Shown here piece by piece: positions 16,512 to 25,683 of a DNA stretch of 64,000 nucleotides (position 1 is the first letter of the stretch; each line of letters opens with the position of its first letter). Both the position numbers and the translations under genes were made by a program. The stretch is taken from positions 126,565 through 190,564 of the forward strand of contig NZ_KB904691.1 of the NCBI RefSeq assembly GCF_000380165.1, in the 5' to 3' direction. This DNA is from Wenjunlia vitaminophila DSM 41686 (GTDB lineage: Bacteria > Actinomycetota > Actinomycetes > Streptomycetales > Streptomycetaceae). The notes below the pieces were generated by a model, which saw nothing but the letters and a program-made list of their open reading frames with translations, did no database searches and had not been told where the DNA came from.

Positions 16512-17270
16512 GCTGACCCCGCCGACCACCAGGAAGGCCGGCATCAGGACCTTGTTCTCCACCCAGGCGCCGGCGCGGAACCGCATCGCGCGGGGCGGGC
16601 CCAGCGGGTACCAGCGTTTGCGACCGATCGGTATCGGCCAAAGGATCGGGCACCCCGAGATGGTCAGTGCGTCACCGACGCAGTGCACCAGCACCCCGAG
16701 CGCCACCGGGAGGCCCAGCCACAGGTACTCCTGCCCCGGGTCGGTGAAGAGCCAGTCCGCGCCGTCCTCGACGAGCACGTCGGACATGACGTAGGTGCTG
16801 GCCGCGCCGAGCAGCCACACCAGGACGTCGCTGGAGGCCCGTGCCTGACGCCACAGCAGCCCCTCGATGGCGAGCACCATGTGCACGAAGAGCACCACCA
16901 GCACCGCCCAGCGTCCCCCGAGGACCGCCAGCGCCGAGGTGCCGGCCCCGAGCAGCGCCGCCCACACCCAGGTGTGGGTGAGGGTGCGGTGCCCGCCGGA
17001 GCGCCGGGGGTCCCCGGTCTTGCGGGTCGCCCGGTAGACGCCGTAGGAGAGCTTGTCGACGACCCCGCAGGCCACCTTGGACACCGGTCCGAAGGACCGG
17101 GATATCGTCGCCGCCTTGTGGTCCAGGTCGGGGGCGAGCGCCGCACCGGCGCAGATGATCGCCCCGATCAGCAGCACCGGCCAGGGCATCGGCTCCCCCG
17201 CCGCCTCGGTCACCGCCCCGACGACCAGCCACGCGGTGGCCCCGGACAGCGAGTGCGCGGGCCCCATCAT
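16482..17270 (-). CDS. YdjM-type metal-dependent membrane hydrolase
   Basis: 262 aa, with about six hydrophobic helices and conserved metal-ligand motifs APDLDHKAA (about 45-53) and GGHRTLTHTW (about 88-97), as in the YdjM/LexA-regulated membrane hydrolase family. It is an integral membrane protein whose substrate is not known; related proteins in some bacteria are stress- or damage-induced. Two adjacent ATG codons (17270 and 17267) follow a run of G (GGGGGG) eight bases upstream; I use the first. It is divergent from the helicase gene with 100 bp between. Confidence 0.82.
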   Translation of the reverse strand: MMGPAHSLSGATAWLVVGAVTEAAGEPMPWPVLLIGAIICAGAALAPDLDHKAATISRSFGPVSKVACGVVDKLSYGVYRATRKTGDPRRSGGHRTLTHTWVWAALLGAGTSALAVLGGRWAVLVVLFVHMVLAIEGLLWRQARASSDVLVWLLGAASTYVMSDVLVEDGADWLFTDPGQEYLWLGLPVALGVLVHCVGDALTISGCPILWPIPIGRKRWYPLGPPRAMRFRAGAWVENKVLMPAFLVVGGVSGAGALGILY

Positions 17271-17370
17271 CGTCGTTTCCCCCCCAGGTGCGCCCGAACC
17301 CCCCGGTCCGGCGAGGGCAAGGCTAGCCGGCTGGCCGACACGTTCGATCATCCGGGGCTCGGCAGGCACT

Positions 17371-19884
17371 ATGGGGAGTGTGAGCCTCATCGACCGGTTG
17401 CCAGACAGCCCGGACCCCGACGCCCTGTTCGACGCCTTCTCCTCCTGGGCCAGAGACGGCGGGATCACCCTGTATCCCGCCCAGGAGGAGGCGTTGATCG
17501 AGGTGGTGTCGGGGTCCAACGTGATCCTGAGCACACCGACGGGTTCCGGGAAGAGCCTGGTCGCCGCGGGGGCCCACTTCGCGGCCCTGGCGGACGGTCG
17601 CCGTACCTTCTACACGGCCCCGATCAAGGCCCTGGTGTCGGAGAAGTTCTTCGACCTGGTCAAGGTGTTCGGCACCGAGCGCGTCGGGATGATGACCGGC
17701 GACGCCAGCGTCAACCCGACCGCGGACATCATCTGCTGCACCGCGGAGGTGCTGGCCAGCATCGCCCTGCGGGACGGCGAGCGGGCCGACGTCGGCCAGG
17801 TCGTGATGGACGAGTTCCACTTCTACGCCGAGCCGGACCGGGGCTGGGCCTGGCAGATCCCGCTGCTGGAACTGCCGCACGCGCAGTTCCTGCTGATGTC
17901 GGCGACCCTCGGGGACGTGGAGCGCTTCGAGCGGGACCTGACCCGGCGCACCGGCCGCCCCACCACGGTGGTCCGGTCGGCGACCAGGCCGGTCCCGTTG
18001 GCGTACGAGTACCGGACGACCCCGCTGCACGAGACACTCCAGGAGCTGCTCGAAACCCGGCAGGCACCGGTGTACATCGTGCACTTCACCCAGGCGTCAG
18101 CGATGGAGCGCGCCCAGTCGCTCATGAGCATCAACATGTGCACCCGGGCGGAGAAGGACGCCATCGCCGAACTGATCGGCAGGTTCCGGTTCACCACCAG
18201 GTTCGGCCGGAACCTGTCCCGCCTGGTGCGGCACGGCATCGGGGTGCACCACGCCGGGATGCTGCCCAAGTACCGCAGGCTGGTGGAGCGGCTGGCGCAG
18301 GCCGGGCTGCTGAAGGTGATCTGCGGCACCGACACCCTGGGCGTGGGGGTCAACGTGCCGATCCGGACCGTGTTGTTCACCGCGCTGAGCAAGTACGACG
18401 GCTCCCGCGTGCGGCTGCTGCGGGCCCGGGAGTTCCACCAGATCGCCGGCCGCGCGGGGCGGGCTGGTTACGACACCTCCGGTCTGGTGGTGGCGCAGGC
18501 GCCGGAGCACGTGATCGAGAACGAGAAGGCGCTGGCGAAGGCGGGGGACGACCCGAAGAAGCGGCGCAAGGTGGTGCGGAAGAAGGCGCCGGAGGGCTCG
18601 GTCAACTGGAGCCAACAGACCTTCGAGAGGCTCATCGCTGCCAGCCCCGAGCCGCTGACCTCGCGTTTCCGGGTCAGTCACGCCATGCTGCTCTCGGTGA
18701 TCGCCCGGCCGGGCAACGCCTTCGAGGCGATGCGCCGGCTGCTCGAGGACAACCACGAGGACCGCCGCGCCCAACTCCGGCACATCCGCCGGGCCATCGC
18801 GATCTACCGGTCGCTGTTGGCCGGCGGGGTGGTGGAGCGCCTGGACACACCGGACGACCACGGCAGGATCGTCCGGCTGACGGTGGACCTCCAGTCGGAC
18901 TTCGCCCTCACCCAGCCCCTGTCCACGTTCGCCCTGGCCGCGTTCGAGCTGCTGGACCGGGAGTCCCCGACGTACGCGCTGGACGTGCTGTCGGTGGTGG
19001 AGTCCACCCTCGACGACCCCCGGCAGATCCTCGCCGCCCAGGAGAACAAGGCCCGCGGGGAGGCCGTCGCCCAGATGAAGGCCGACGGGGTGGAGTACGA
19101 GGAGAGGATGGCCAAGCTCCAGGACATCAGCTACCCCAGGCCCCTGGAGGACCTGCTGTTCCACGCGTACGGCGTCTACCGCAAGGGACACCCGTGGGTG
19201 GGCGACCATCCGCTCAGCCCCAAGTCGGTCGCCCGCGACCTGTACGAGCGGGCGCTGACGTTCACCGAGTACGTCGGTCTGTACGAGCTGGCCCGGGCGG
19301 AGGGGATCGTGCTGCGCTACCTGGCCAGCGCGTACAAGGCCCTGCAGCACACCGTTCCGGAGGACGCCAAGAGCGACGACCTGAAGGACCTCATCGAGTG
19401 GCTGGGCGAGTTGGTGCGCCAGGTGGACTCCAGCCTGCTGGACGAGTGGGAGCAGTTGGCCAACCCGCAGGACGAGCCGGCGGACGCCCAGGTGCCCGAC
19501 GACCGCCCGGCCCCGGTCACCGCGAACGAGCGGGCGTTCCGGGTGCTGGTGCGCAACGCGATGTTCCGCCGGGTGGAGCTGGCGGCCCTGGAGCGCTACG
19601 CCGAGCTGGCCGAGGTGAGCCAGGACGACGGGTGGGACGCGGACACCTGGGCGGACGCGATGGCCCCCTACTGGGAGGAGCACGACGACCTGGGCACGGG
19701 GCCGAACGCCCGGGGTCCGCGGATGCTGTTGATCGACGAGCAGCCCGGAGCGTGGGTGGTGCGGCAGGTCTTCGACGACCCCGCCGGGGACCGCGACTGG
19801 GGGATCACCGCCGAGGTGGACCTGACCGCCTCGGACGAGGAGGGCCGTGCGGTGGTCCGGGTCACCGGGGTGAACCGGCTGTGA
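17371..19884 (+). CDS. Ski2-like DEAD/DEAH-box RNA helicase
   Basis: 837 aa superfamily 2 helicase. Motif I STPTGSGKS (about 50-58), motif II DEFH (about 146-149), motif III SAT, motif VI QIAGRAGRAGYD (about 363-374), and the Ski2-type linker HHAGMLPKYRRLVE (about 290-303). The C-terminal 400 residues match the long helical extension (DUF3516) found in actinobacterial members. The partner RNA is unknown; a role in RNA turnover is inferred from Ski2/Mtr4 relatives. ATG 17371 has weak SD. The stop lies in a hairpin shared with the convergent lipoprotein gene. Confidence 0.93.
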   Translation: MGSVSLIDRLPDSPDPDALFDAFSSWARDGGITLYPAQEEALIEVVSGSNVILSTPTGSGKSLVAAGAHFAALADGRRTFYTAPIKALVSEKFFDLVKVFGTERVGMMTGDASVNPTADIICCTAEVLASIALRDGERADVGQVVMDEFHFYAEPDRGWAWQIPLLELPHAQFLLMSATLGDVERFERDLTRRTGRPTTVVRSATRPVPLAYEYRTTPLHETLQELLETRQAPVYIVHFTQASAMERAQSLMSINMCTRAEKDAIAELIGRFRFTTRFGRNLSRLVRHGIGVHHAGMLPKYRRLVERLAQAGLLKVICGTDTLGVGVNVPIRTVLFTALSKYDGSRVRLLRAREFHQIAGRAGRAGYDTSGLVVAQAPEHVIENEKALAKAGDDPKKRRKVVRKKAPEGSVNWSQQTFERLIAASPEPLTSRFRVSHAMLLSVIARPGNAFEAMRRLLEDNHEDRRAQLRHIRRAIAIYRSLLAGGVVERLDTPDDHGRIVRLTVDLQSDFALTQPLSTFALAAFELLDRESPTYALDVLSVVESTLDDPRQILAAQENKARGEAVAQMKADGVEYEERMAKLQDISYPRPLEDLLFHAYGVYRKGHPWVGDHPLSPKSVARDLYERALTFTEYVGLYELARAEGIVLRYLASAYKALQHTVPEDAKSDDLKDLIEWLGELVRQVDSSLLDEWEQLANPQDEPADAQVPDDRPAPVTANERAFRVLVRNAMFRRVELAALERYAELAEVSQDDGWDADTWADAMAPYWEEHDDLGTGPNARGPRMLLIDEQPGAWVVRQVFDDPAGDRDWGITAEVDLTASDEEGRAVVRVTGVNRL

Positions 19885-19915
19885 ACCGCCCGCCGCGTCA
19901 CCGCGGTCAGCGGTT
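19884..19915. terminator. Bidirectional hairpin at convergent gene ends
   Basis: AACCGC (19884-19889) pairs with GCGGTT (19910-19915) and an inner CCGCG/CGCGG stem (19893-19897 with 19902-19906). It overlaps the stops of the helicase and the lipoprotein, which converge here. Confidence 0.5.
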
Positions 19916-20398
19916 GCCGGAGGGGAACCGTTCCACCCGCACCGCGCGCACCCGGGTGGCTTCCGCGCTGGCGCCGCCGGCGTCGTGTTCCGGGTGGTGC
20001 TGGGCCGTCCCCCTGGCCGTCTGGCCGGCCGCGAGCGAGCTGACGTCGCCGTAGACGTCAGCCACCCGGTCCCCCCGTCGGTCGAGCAGCTCGAAGGCGA
20101 TCACGTAGTCCGAGGTGGTGTCGGTGCTGTTGCGCACGGTGAAGTCCACCCGGTAGACCCGTGCCCCGCCGGGCTCGCTGACCCAGCGCCCGGCGGCTGA
20201 CCGGACGTCGCTGAGCGGTTCGCTGCCAGGCCCGCTCCTGCGGGACGGCGCCGCGTCGTCGTGCGGCTGTTCCCCGGTGGCGCCAGCGGTGACCGTGGTG
20301 GTGGCGGTGACGGTCCGGGACGGGGCCGCCCCGCCCCCACCGCACCCGGTGAGGACCAGCAGGGCGAGGACGGCCAGGCCTCCGGGGACACGGAGCAT
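19907..20398 (-). CDS. Small lipoprotein with FxLYD-like beta domain
   Basis: 163 aa. Signal peptide MLRVPGGLAVLALLVLTGC with lipobox LTGC (Cys 19), then a Ser/Thr-rich linker and a domain from about 70 to 145 with VYRVDFTVRNSTDTTSDYVI and FELLDRRGDRV, a pattern seen in extracellular FxLYD-type immunoglobulin-like domains of actinobacterial lipoproteins. ATG 20398 is preceded by AGGAGG. Function unknown; anchored to the outer face of the membrane. Confidence 0.8.
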   Translation of the reverse strand: MLRVPGGLAVLALLVLTGCGGGGAAPSRTVTATTTVTAGATGEQPHDDAAPSRRSGPGSEPLSDVRSAAGRWVSEPGGARVYRVDFTVRNSTDTTSDYVIAFELLDRRGDRVADVYGDVSSLAAGQTARGTAQHHPEHDAGGASAEATRVRAVRVERFPSGNR

Positions 20399-20608
20399 GA
20401 TGCCTCCTTGGAATCGAACGGTCGCTGAGCGTATCTGCCCGGGAACCGACCGTACTCGCATCGACGCCGATCGGTGGTGACGGCGGGCCGGCCGGGCACT
20501 CGAAGGACGGTCCCCTCCGTCGGGCCACCCGGCCCAGCACGGTCTCGACGGGAACGCGACACCCTGCGTACCCTCGTCAACAGAGCGTGATCGAACAGGG
20601 GAGCGGTG

Positions 20609-22135
20609 ATGGACACGACCGGGACGAGCACGACCGGGACGGAGCACTCTGCGCCCAGCACGACCAGCGCCGACACCGGAGTGGTCAGCGCCGGCCCGAC
20701 CGACGAGGACCTCGTCTGCTACGCCGGGGTCGCCGGGCAGCTCGCGATGCTGGAGCGCGGCGAGCTCTCCTGCCGCGAACTGGTGGAGCTGACGCTCCGC
20801 CGCATCGGGGCGGCGGACCGGGAGCTCAACGCCTTCCGGGTGGTCAACGCCTACGCCGCGCTGGCCGCCGCGGACGCCGCGGACCGCGCCCGTGCACGGG
20901 GGGACCACCGCGCCCTGCTGGGCATCCCGATCGCGGTCAAGGACGACACCGACGTCGCCGGCGAGAGCACCACCCACGGCACGTCGGTGCGGCCGGTGCC
21001 CGCCGCGCGGGACGCACACCTGGTGGCGCGGCTCCGCCAGGCCGGGGCGGTGATCGTGGGCAAGACCCGGATGCCGGAGTTCGGCCAGTGGGCGTTCACC
21101 GAGACGGCCGGCGGTGGTCACACCCGCAACCCCTGGGACCTCGCCCGCACCACCGGGGGCTCCAGCGGCGGGAGCGCCGCAGCGGTCGCCGCGGGTCTGG
21201 TGCCGGCCGCCACCGGCACGGACGGCGGCGGGTCGATCCGGATTCCCGCCGCCTGCTGCGGGCTGTACGGCCTGAAGGTCCAGCGGGGCAGGGTCAGCAC
21301 CCAGCCGCGGTCCGCCCGCTGGTCCGCGCTCGCCGTGGTCGGGGCGCTGACCAGGAGCGTCGAGGACGCGGCGGCCCTGTACGACGTGGTCAGCGGCGCC
21401 CTTCCGGGCGATCCCTGGCTTGCGGCTCCCCCACCGGTGCCGTTCCGCCAGGCGGTGTGCGCCGGGCCGGGTCCGCTGCGGATCGGGGTGGCCCCGCGCC
21501 CCACGGTGCCCGGGGTGCGGCTCGACCCGGAACAGGAGTCGGCGCTGTGGGCCACCGCGGACGCCCTGGCCGACCTCGGCCACCAGGTGCGCCTGGTGCG
21601 GCCCCGGTACCCGGAGTTCCTGTCCGTCTGGACCACCCAGGCGCTCGGCGCCCTGGGGCCCGACGCCCAGGACCTGTGCGCCGCGGCGTCCCACCCCGAC
21701 GCCCGGCACGTGCTGGAGCGCCGCACCCGGGAGAACCTGGCGCTGGCCCTGCGGATGCCGGCGGCGGCGTCCGCCTGGGCGACGCGCCGCGCGGAGCGGA
21801 TCACCGCCGCCGTGACCGGCATGTTCACCACCATGGACCTGCTGCTGACCCCGGCCATCGCCGAGGTGCCGCGGCGGGTGGGCGCCCTGGACGGGGTCAG
21901 CGCCCGGCGGGCCTCACTGCGCAGCCTGCCGTCGATCGCCTACACCGCGCTGTGGAACCTCACCGGCCAGCCGGCCGCGGCACTGCCCGCCGGCCTCTCC
22001 CGGGACGGGCTCCCGCTGGCGGTGCAGCTCGTCGGGCGGCCGGGCGACGAGACCACGGTGCTGCAGGTCTCCGCCCAGCTCGAACGGGCACGGCCGTGGG
22101 CCGCGCTCCGGCCGCCGGCGCTGCCGCCCCGGTGA
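20609..22135 (+). CDS. Amidase-signature hydrolase
   Basis: 508 aa. Carries the amidase Ser-cisSer-Lys triad: Lys in IPIAVKDD (about 107-114), TTGGSSGGSAAAVAAGL (about 180-196) with the cis-Ser, and GTDGGGSIRIPAACCG (about 203-218) with the nucleophile Ser. Ends with the usual LPLAVQLVGRPGDE. The N-terminal 25 residues are Thr/Ser-rich and poorly conserved. The family hydrolyses amides and includes GatA, but no gatB/gatC are adjacent and the sequence fits a stand-alone amidase. ATG 20609 has GGGGAG upstream; GTG 20606 is possible. Confidence 0.9.
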   Translation: MDTTGTSTTGTEHSAPSTTSADTGVVSAGPTDEDLVCYAGVAGQLAMLERGELSCRELVELTLRRIGAADRELNAFRVVNAYAALAAADAADRARARGDHRALLGIPIAVKDDTDVAGESTTHGTSVRPVPAARDAHLVARLRQAGAVIVGKTRMPEFGQWAFTETAGGGHTRNPWDLARTTGGSSGGSAAAVAAGLVPAATGTDGGGSIRIPAACCGLYGLKVQRGRVSTQPRSARWSALAVVGALTRSVEDAAALYDVVSGALPGDPWLAAPPPVPFRQAVCAGPGPLRIGVAPRPTVPGVRLDPEQESALWATADALADLGHQVRLVRPRYPEFLSVWTTQALGALGPDAQDLCAAASHPDARHVLERRTRENLALALRMPAAASAWATRRAERITAAVTGMFTTMDLLLTPAIAEVPRRVGALDGVSARRASLRSLPSIAYTALWNLTGQPAAALPAGLSRDGLPLAVQLVGRPGDETTVLQVSAQLERARPWAALRPPALPPR

Positions 22136-22186
22136 CCCGCCCCGCACGGCCGCCGCCCCCCGGGTCGGTGGGGCCGCGGCCCGCCC

Positions 22187-24445
22187 TCAGCGCCCGCCCC
22201 CGGCCGGGGCGCCGCTGTGACACCGGGGCGCGCCGGACGTCACCGGGGAACCGCCGGGCGTCCAGCGGTCGGCGCCACCGGCCGTGCACAGCGCGCTGAT
22301 TCGTTCCGGCGGACCCGGCCGCGCGAAGAACCACCCCTGCGCCGTCTCGCACTCCAACGCCCGCATCCGCTCGGCCTGGAGCTCGGTCTCCACTCCCTCC
22401 ACGGTGACCGCGAGGTCCAGGGTGTGGGCGAGGGAGACCAGGCCCGCGACGATCTTGAAGTCCCTGGGGTGCTCCGGTGAGTCGGGGTCCTGCAGCCCGC
22501 TGATGAACGAGCGGTCGATCTTCAGGGTGTGCACCGGTATCCGGCGCAGGTAGGACAGGTTCGAGTAGCCGGTGCCGAAGTCGTCCAGGGCCAGGCCGAT
22601 GCCCATGGCGGTCAGCTCCCGCAGCGCGTGCAGCGCCTGGTCCTCGGCACCGATCAGGGCGCTCTCGGTGATCTCCAGGTGGAGCCGGGAGGCGTCCAGC
22701 TCGGTCTCCTTCAGGATCCGCGCCACGTCGGCGACGAGCCCCGGGTCACGGGCCTGCCGCACCGACAGGTTGACGTTGATCAGCGGCGCCCCCTCGGCCA
22801 GCTCCAGTTGCCAGGCGCGGGCCTGACGGCACGCCTGCTCCAGCACCCAGTAGCCCAGGGGGACGATCAGCCCGGTCTGCTCGGCCAGCTCCACGAAGCG
22901 GTCCGGGCCCAGCACCCCCTGCTGCGGGTGGCGCCAGCGCACCAGGGCCTCCGCCCGCCGCACCCGGCCGTCGTCCAACCCCACCAGCGGCTGGTACTCC
23001 AGGAAGAACTCCCCCTCCTCGAGTGCGGCGGGAAGCCGGGTGGTCAGGCCGTAGCGGGTGATCTCCCGGGCGTTGACCTCGGCGTCGAACACGGCCAGCC
23101 GGTTGCCGCCCTGGGCCTTGGCCCGGTACAGGGTGATGTCCGCCGCCTGCACCATCTGCGCGGCCCGCATGGACGTGGCCGAGCACTCCAGCACGCCGAT
23201 GCTGACGGTTGCCGACAGCTCCCGGTCGTCGATCCTGATGGGGGCGGCGAGCGCGCCCAGCAGCCGACGGGCGAGGTCCGCGACCTCCTCACGGTCAGCG
23301 GGGTCGGTGACCAGGGCCACGAACTCGTCCCCGCCCATCCTGGCGAGCAGTTGGTTCCGGTCGGTGAGGCAGGCGGCGAAGCGTTCGGCGATGGCGACCA
23401 GGAGCCGGTCCCCCACCTCGTGCCCGAGGCTGTCGTTGACCGCCTTGAAGCCGTCGAGGTCGAGGTAGCACAGGCCGATCCGGGTGGTGGGCGAGCCGGT
23501 GTCCAGGACCCTGGTCAACGTCTCGAAGAACAGGGCGCGGTTGCCGAGGCCGGTGAGCGGGTCGTGGGTGGCCTGGTGGCGCAGCCGGTCGTGGAGCAGC
23601 CTGCGTTCGGTGATGTCCTCGAGCATGGCGACCTGGTACTGCGGGGCGCCTGACTGGTCCCGGATCAGGGAGACCGTCAGGTCAGCCCAGATGGCCGTGC
23701 CGTCCCGGCAGTAGTAGGGCTTCTCGAACCGGTAGTGGTCGCGGTCGCCGCGGACGAGCTGCCGGTAGTGCTCCCAGACCTCGGGATCGTCCTCGGGGTG
23801 CACGAAGTCGCTGACGTTGCGGTCCCGGAAGTCCTCGGGGCGAGCCCCGAACATCCGGGCGAGGGACTCGTTGACGTCCATGATCCGGCCGTCCACCGCC
23901 CCGATGCCGATCCCGATGGCCGCCTTCTCGAACAGGGCCCGGAAGCGGGCCTCGCTGGCGTGCAGTGCCTGCTCCGCCTTGGCCTGGGCGATCAGCGAGG
24001 CACGGGCGATGGCCTCCTGCTCGGCCAGGGTGCGGTCGCGCAGCGCCTCGGCGAACCCGGCGGCGAACGCGTGCTGCATCCGGGCCAGGTGGGCCCGCGC
24101 CACCTCGTGGTCCACGCCGGATGCCGGTGGGTGGTACAGCAGCAGGTAGGAGTCGATGACCGCCAGGCTCTGGGCCAGTACCTGGGGGTCGGTGCAGTGC
24201 GCGGCCACCATGGACCGGCCCACCCCACCCGCCGATCGGGGGTCGAACGGCAGGGAGTCCAGGATCGTGACCAGCCGCCGGGTCTGTGTGAAGAGGTGTT
24301 CCTCGAGCTCGACCCTGGTCATCGAGGTCGCGGTGAGCGGGTCGATCACCCGGCTCCAGATGGCCGCGAACCGTCGGCTCGGGTCCGCGGGCTCGTCCGG
24401 ACCGGCGACGCCGTCGGCAGCGGAGCCGGTGGCGCGCAGACTCAT
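22187..24445 (-). CDS. PAS-GGDEF-EAL cyclic-di-GMP protein
   Basis: 752 aa, soluble. Residues about 1-165 are an unassigned helical sensing region, about 170-295 a PAS domain (RFRALFEKAAIGIGIG), about 310-470 a diguanylate cyclase domain with intact MGGDEF (about 370), and about 480-735 an EAL phosphodiesterase domain with EALVRW (about 498) and DDFGTGYSNLSYL. Both catalytic signatures are intact, so it could make and degrade cyclic-di-GMP; the balance cannot be read from sequence. No membrane segment is evident. The start ATG overlaps the stop of the upstream methyltransferase by one base (TGATG), so translation is coupled. Confidence 0.93.
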   Translation of the reverse strand: MSLRATGSAADGVAGPDEPADPSRRFAAIWSRVIDPLTATSMTRVELEEHLFTQTRRLVTILDSLPFDPRSAGGVGRSMVAAHCTDPQVLAQSLAVIDSYLLLYHPPASGVDHEVARAHLARMQHAFAAGFAEALRDRTLAEQEAIARASLIAQAKAEQALHASEARFRALFEKAAIGIGIGAVDGRIMDVNESLARMFGARPEDFRDRNVSDFVHPEDDPEVWEHYRQLVRGDRDHYRFEKPYYCRDGTAIWADLTVSLIRDQSGAPQYQVAMLEDITERRLLHDRLRHQATHDPLTGLGNRALFFETLTRVLDTGSPTTRIGLCYLDLDGFKAVNDSLGHEVGDRLLVAIAERFAACLTDRNQLLARMGGDEFVALVTDPADREEVADLARRLLGALAAPIRIDDRELSATVSIGVLECSATSMRAAQMVQAADITLYRAKAQGGNRLAVFDAEVNAREITRYGLTTRLPAALEEGEFFLEYQPLVGLDDGRVRRAEALVRWRHPQQGVLGPDRFVELAEQTGLIVPLGYWVLEQACRQARAWQLELAEGAPLINVNLSVRQARDPGLVADVARILKETELDASRLHLEITESALIGAEDQALHALRELTAMGIGLALDDFGTGYSNLSYLRRIPVHTLKIDRSFISGLQDPDSPEHPRDFKIVAGLVSLAHTLDLAVTVEGVETELQAERMRALECETAQGWFFARPGPPERISALCTAGGADRWTPGGSPVTSGAPRCHSGAPAGGGR

Positions 24446-25248
24446 CACTTGATTCCAAAGCCCGCGTAGCCGCTGTACCTGGCGGGGTCGCCCGCCTCCT
24501 CGGACTCTGCGTCGGGCTGCCACTCGCTCAGGAAGACCACGCCGGGATCGACGAGCGAGAAACCGTCGAAGAAACGCTCCACCGCATGGCGCGAGCGCAT
24601 GATCAGCGGGCTCCCCATCCGCTTGTAGACGTCCTTGTCCTCCTCCAGCTCGCCGTACTGCCCCTCGTCGGTGGCGTGGCTGACGATCAGGCAGCTCCCC
24701 GGTGCCAGGGTGTCGCGGAGGTGGGCGACGATCTCCTCGGGGTGATCGGCGTCCTGCAGGAAGTGCAGCACGGCGACCAGCAGCAGGGCCACGGGCCTTT
24801 CGAGGTCGAGCAGGCCGCTGACCTCGGGGGACTGGAGGATCTCGGCGGGTTTGCGGATGTCGGCCTGGAGCACCGCCGTCCTGCCGTCCCCGGCGATGAT
24901 GGCCTGGCTGTGCGCCACCGCCACCGGGTCGTGGTCCACGTAGGCCACCCGCGCCTCGGGGTTCGCCGCGCGGGCCACCTCGTGCACGTTGCCGAAGGTG
25001 GGGATGCCGGAGCCGATGTCGAGGAACTGGGTCACGCCGCACGCGACCGCGTGGCGCACCGCGCGACGCATGAAGGCGCGGTTGGCACGCATGATCGCCG
25101 GCAGGTCGGGCCAGACTTCGAGGGCCTGTCGGGCGGCGGCGCGGTCCACCTCGAAGTTGTGAGATCCCCCGAGGTAATAGTCGTACATACGAGCCACACT
25201 CGGTCGGGTGAGGTCGATACCGGGTGGAGCCCATGCAGGCCGTTCCAT
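24445..25248 (-). CDS. SAM-dependent methyltransferase (PF04672/DUF574 type)
   Basis: 267 aa. Family landmarks are the N-terminal RPSVARMYDYYLGGSHNFEVD (split here: RPSVARMYDYYLGG then SHNFEVD), the SAM motif I FLDIGSGIPTFGNVH (about 75-89), the acidic VDHDPVAVAHS and the C-terminal PGVVFLSEWQP. This is the actinobacteria-specific methyltransferase family, whose substrates are unknown. It is the first gene of a two-gene operon with the GGDEF-EAL protein. Start at ATG 25248. Confidence 0.9.
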   Translation of the reverse strand: MERPAWAPPGIDLTRPSVARMYDYYLGGSHNFEVDRAAARQALEVWPDLPAIMRANRAFMRRAVRHAVACGVTQFLDIGSGIPTFGNVHEVARAANPEARVAYVDHDPVAVAHSQAIIAGDGRTAVLQADIRKPAEILQSPEVSGLLDLERPVALLLVAVLHFLQDADHPEEIVAHLRDTLAPGSCLIVSHATDEGQYGELEEDKDVYKRMGSPLIMRSRHAVERFFDGFSLVDPGVVFLSEWQPDAESEEAGDPARYSGYAGFGIK

Positions 25249-25683
25249 CGAGGTCTCCCCTATTTCCTTGGCGTCTTATCGGCGAATTCCAGCCGCACTT
25301 GCCAGTGGCATATCGGCGACACACTACGGGCGAAGGCTACCTCCGCTAAAGATCCGCACTGTTCGAACAAACGGAACCGGCCATGCTGTTTTGGCCATCC
25401 TTCGACGCGGTTTGACCCTGATGAACGGGCGTTTAGCGGGATTTTACCGACCAAAGCACTGAGACCCAATGCAGCGAGGCGTCCGGTCACGGTACGCCGG
25501 CGCACTTACCCATGAGTCGAGCGCCGGGTCGCGAACCACCCTGTCAGCCCTCCAGAGGCATCGACATAACGCCACTACCAACCCAAAACCCCCAGGGGAA
25601 CCGACACCCCGCCACCCTCCCGGCGCCCGCCCAACTCCCCGCCACCCCCGGGCGGGCGACTCCGATCGATGCTCGAGCGCGTC
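25249..25683. other. Non-coding region between two leftward genes
   Basis: 435 bp. The left half (25260-25480) is unusually A/T-rich for this genome and is the likely promoter region of the methyltransferase/GGDEF-EAL operon; it contains the palindrome TGTTCGAACA (25360-25369). The right half is C-rich (runs of CCCGCC, CCCCCG) with no usable hairpin that I could find. No open frame here has a credible start and codon pattern. Confidence 0.5.

Noticed and set aside
16464-20054. 1196-codon rightward frame
   Set aside because: Shadow of the YdjM and helicase genes in another frame, with strongly biased Arg/Gly/Pro composition and no family motif.
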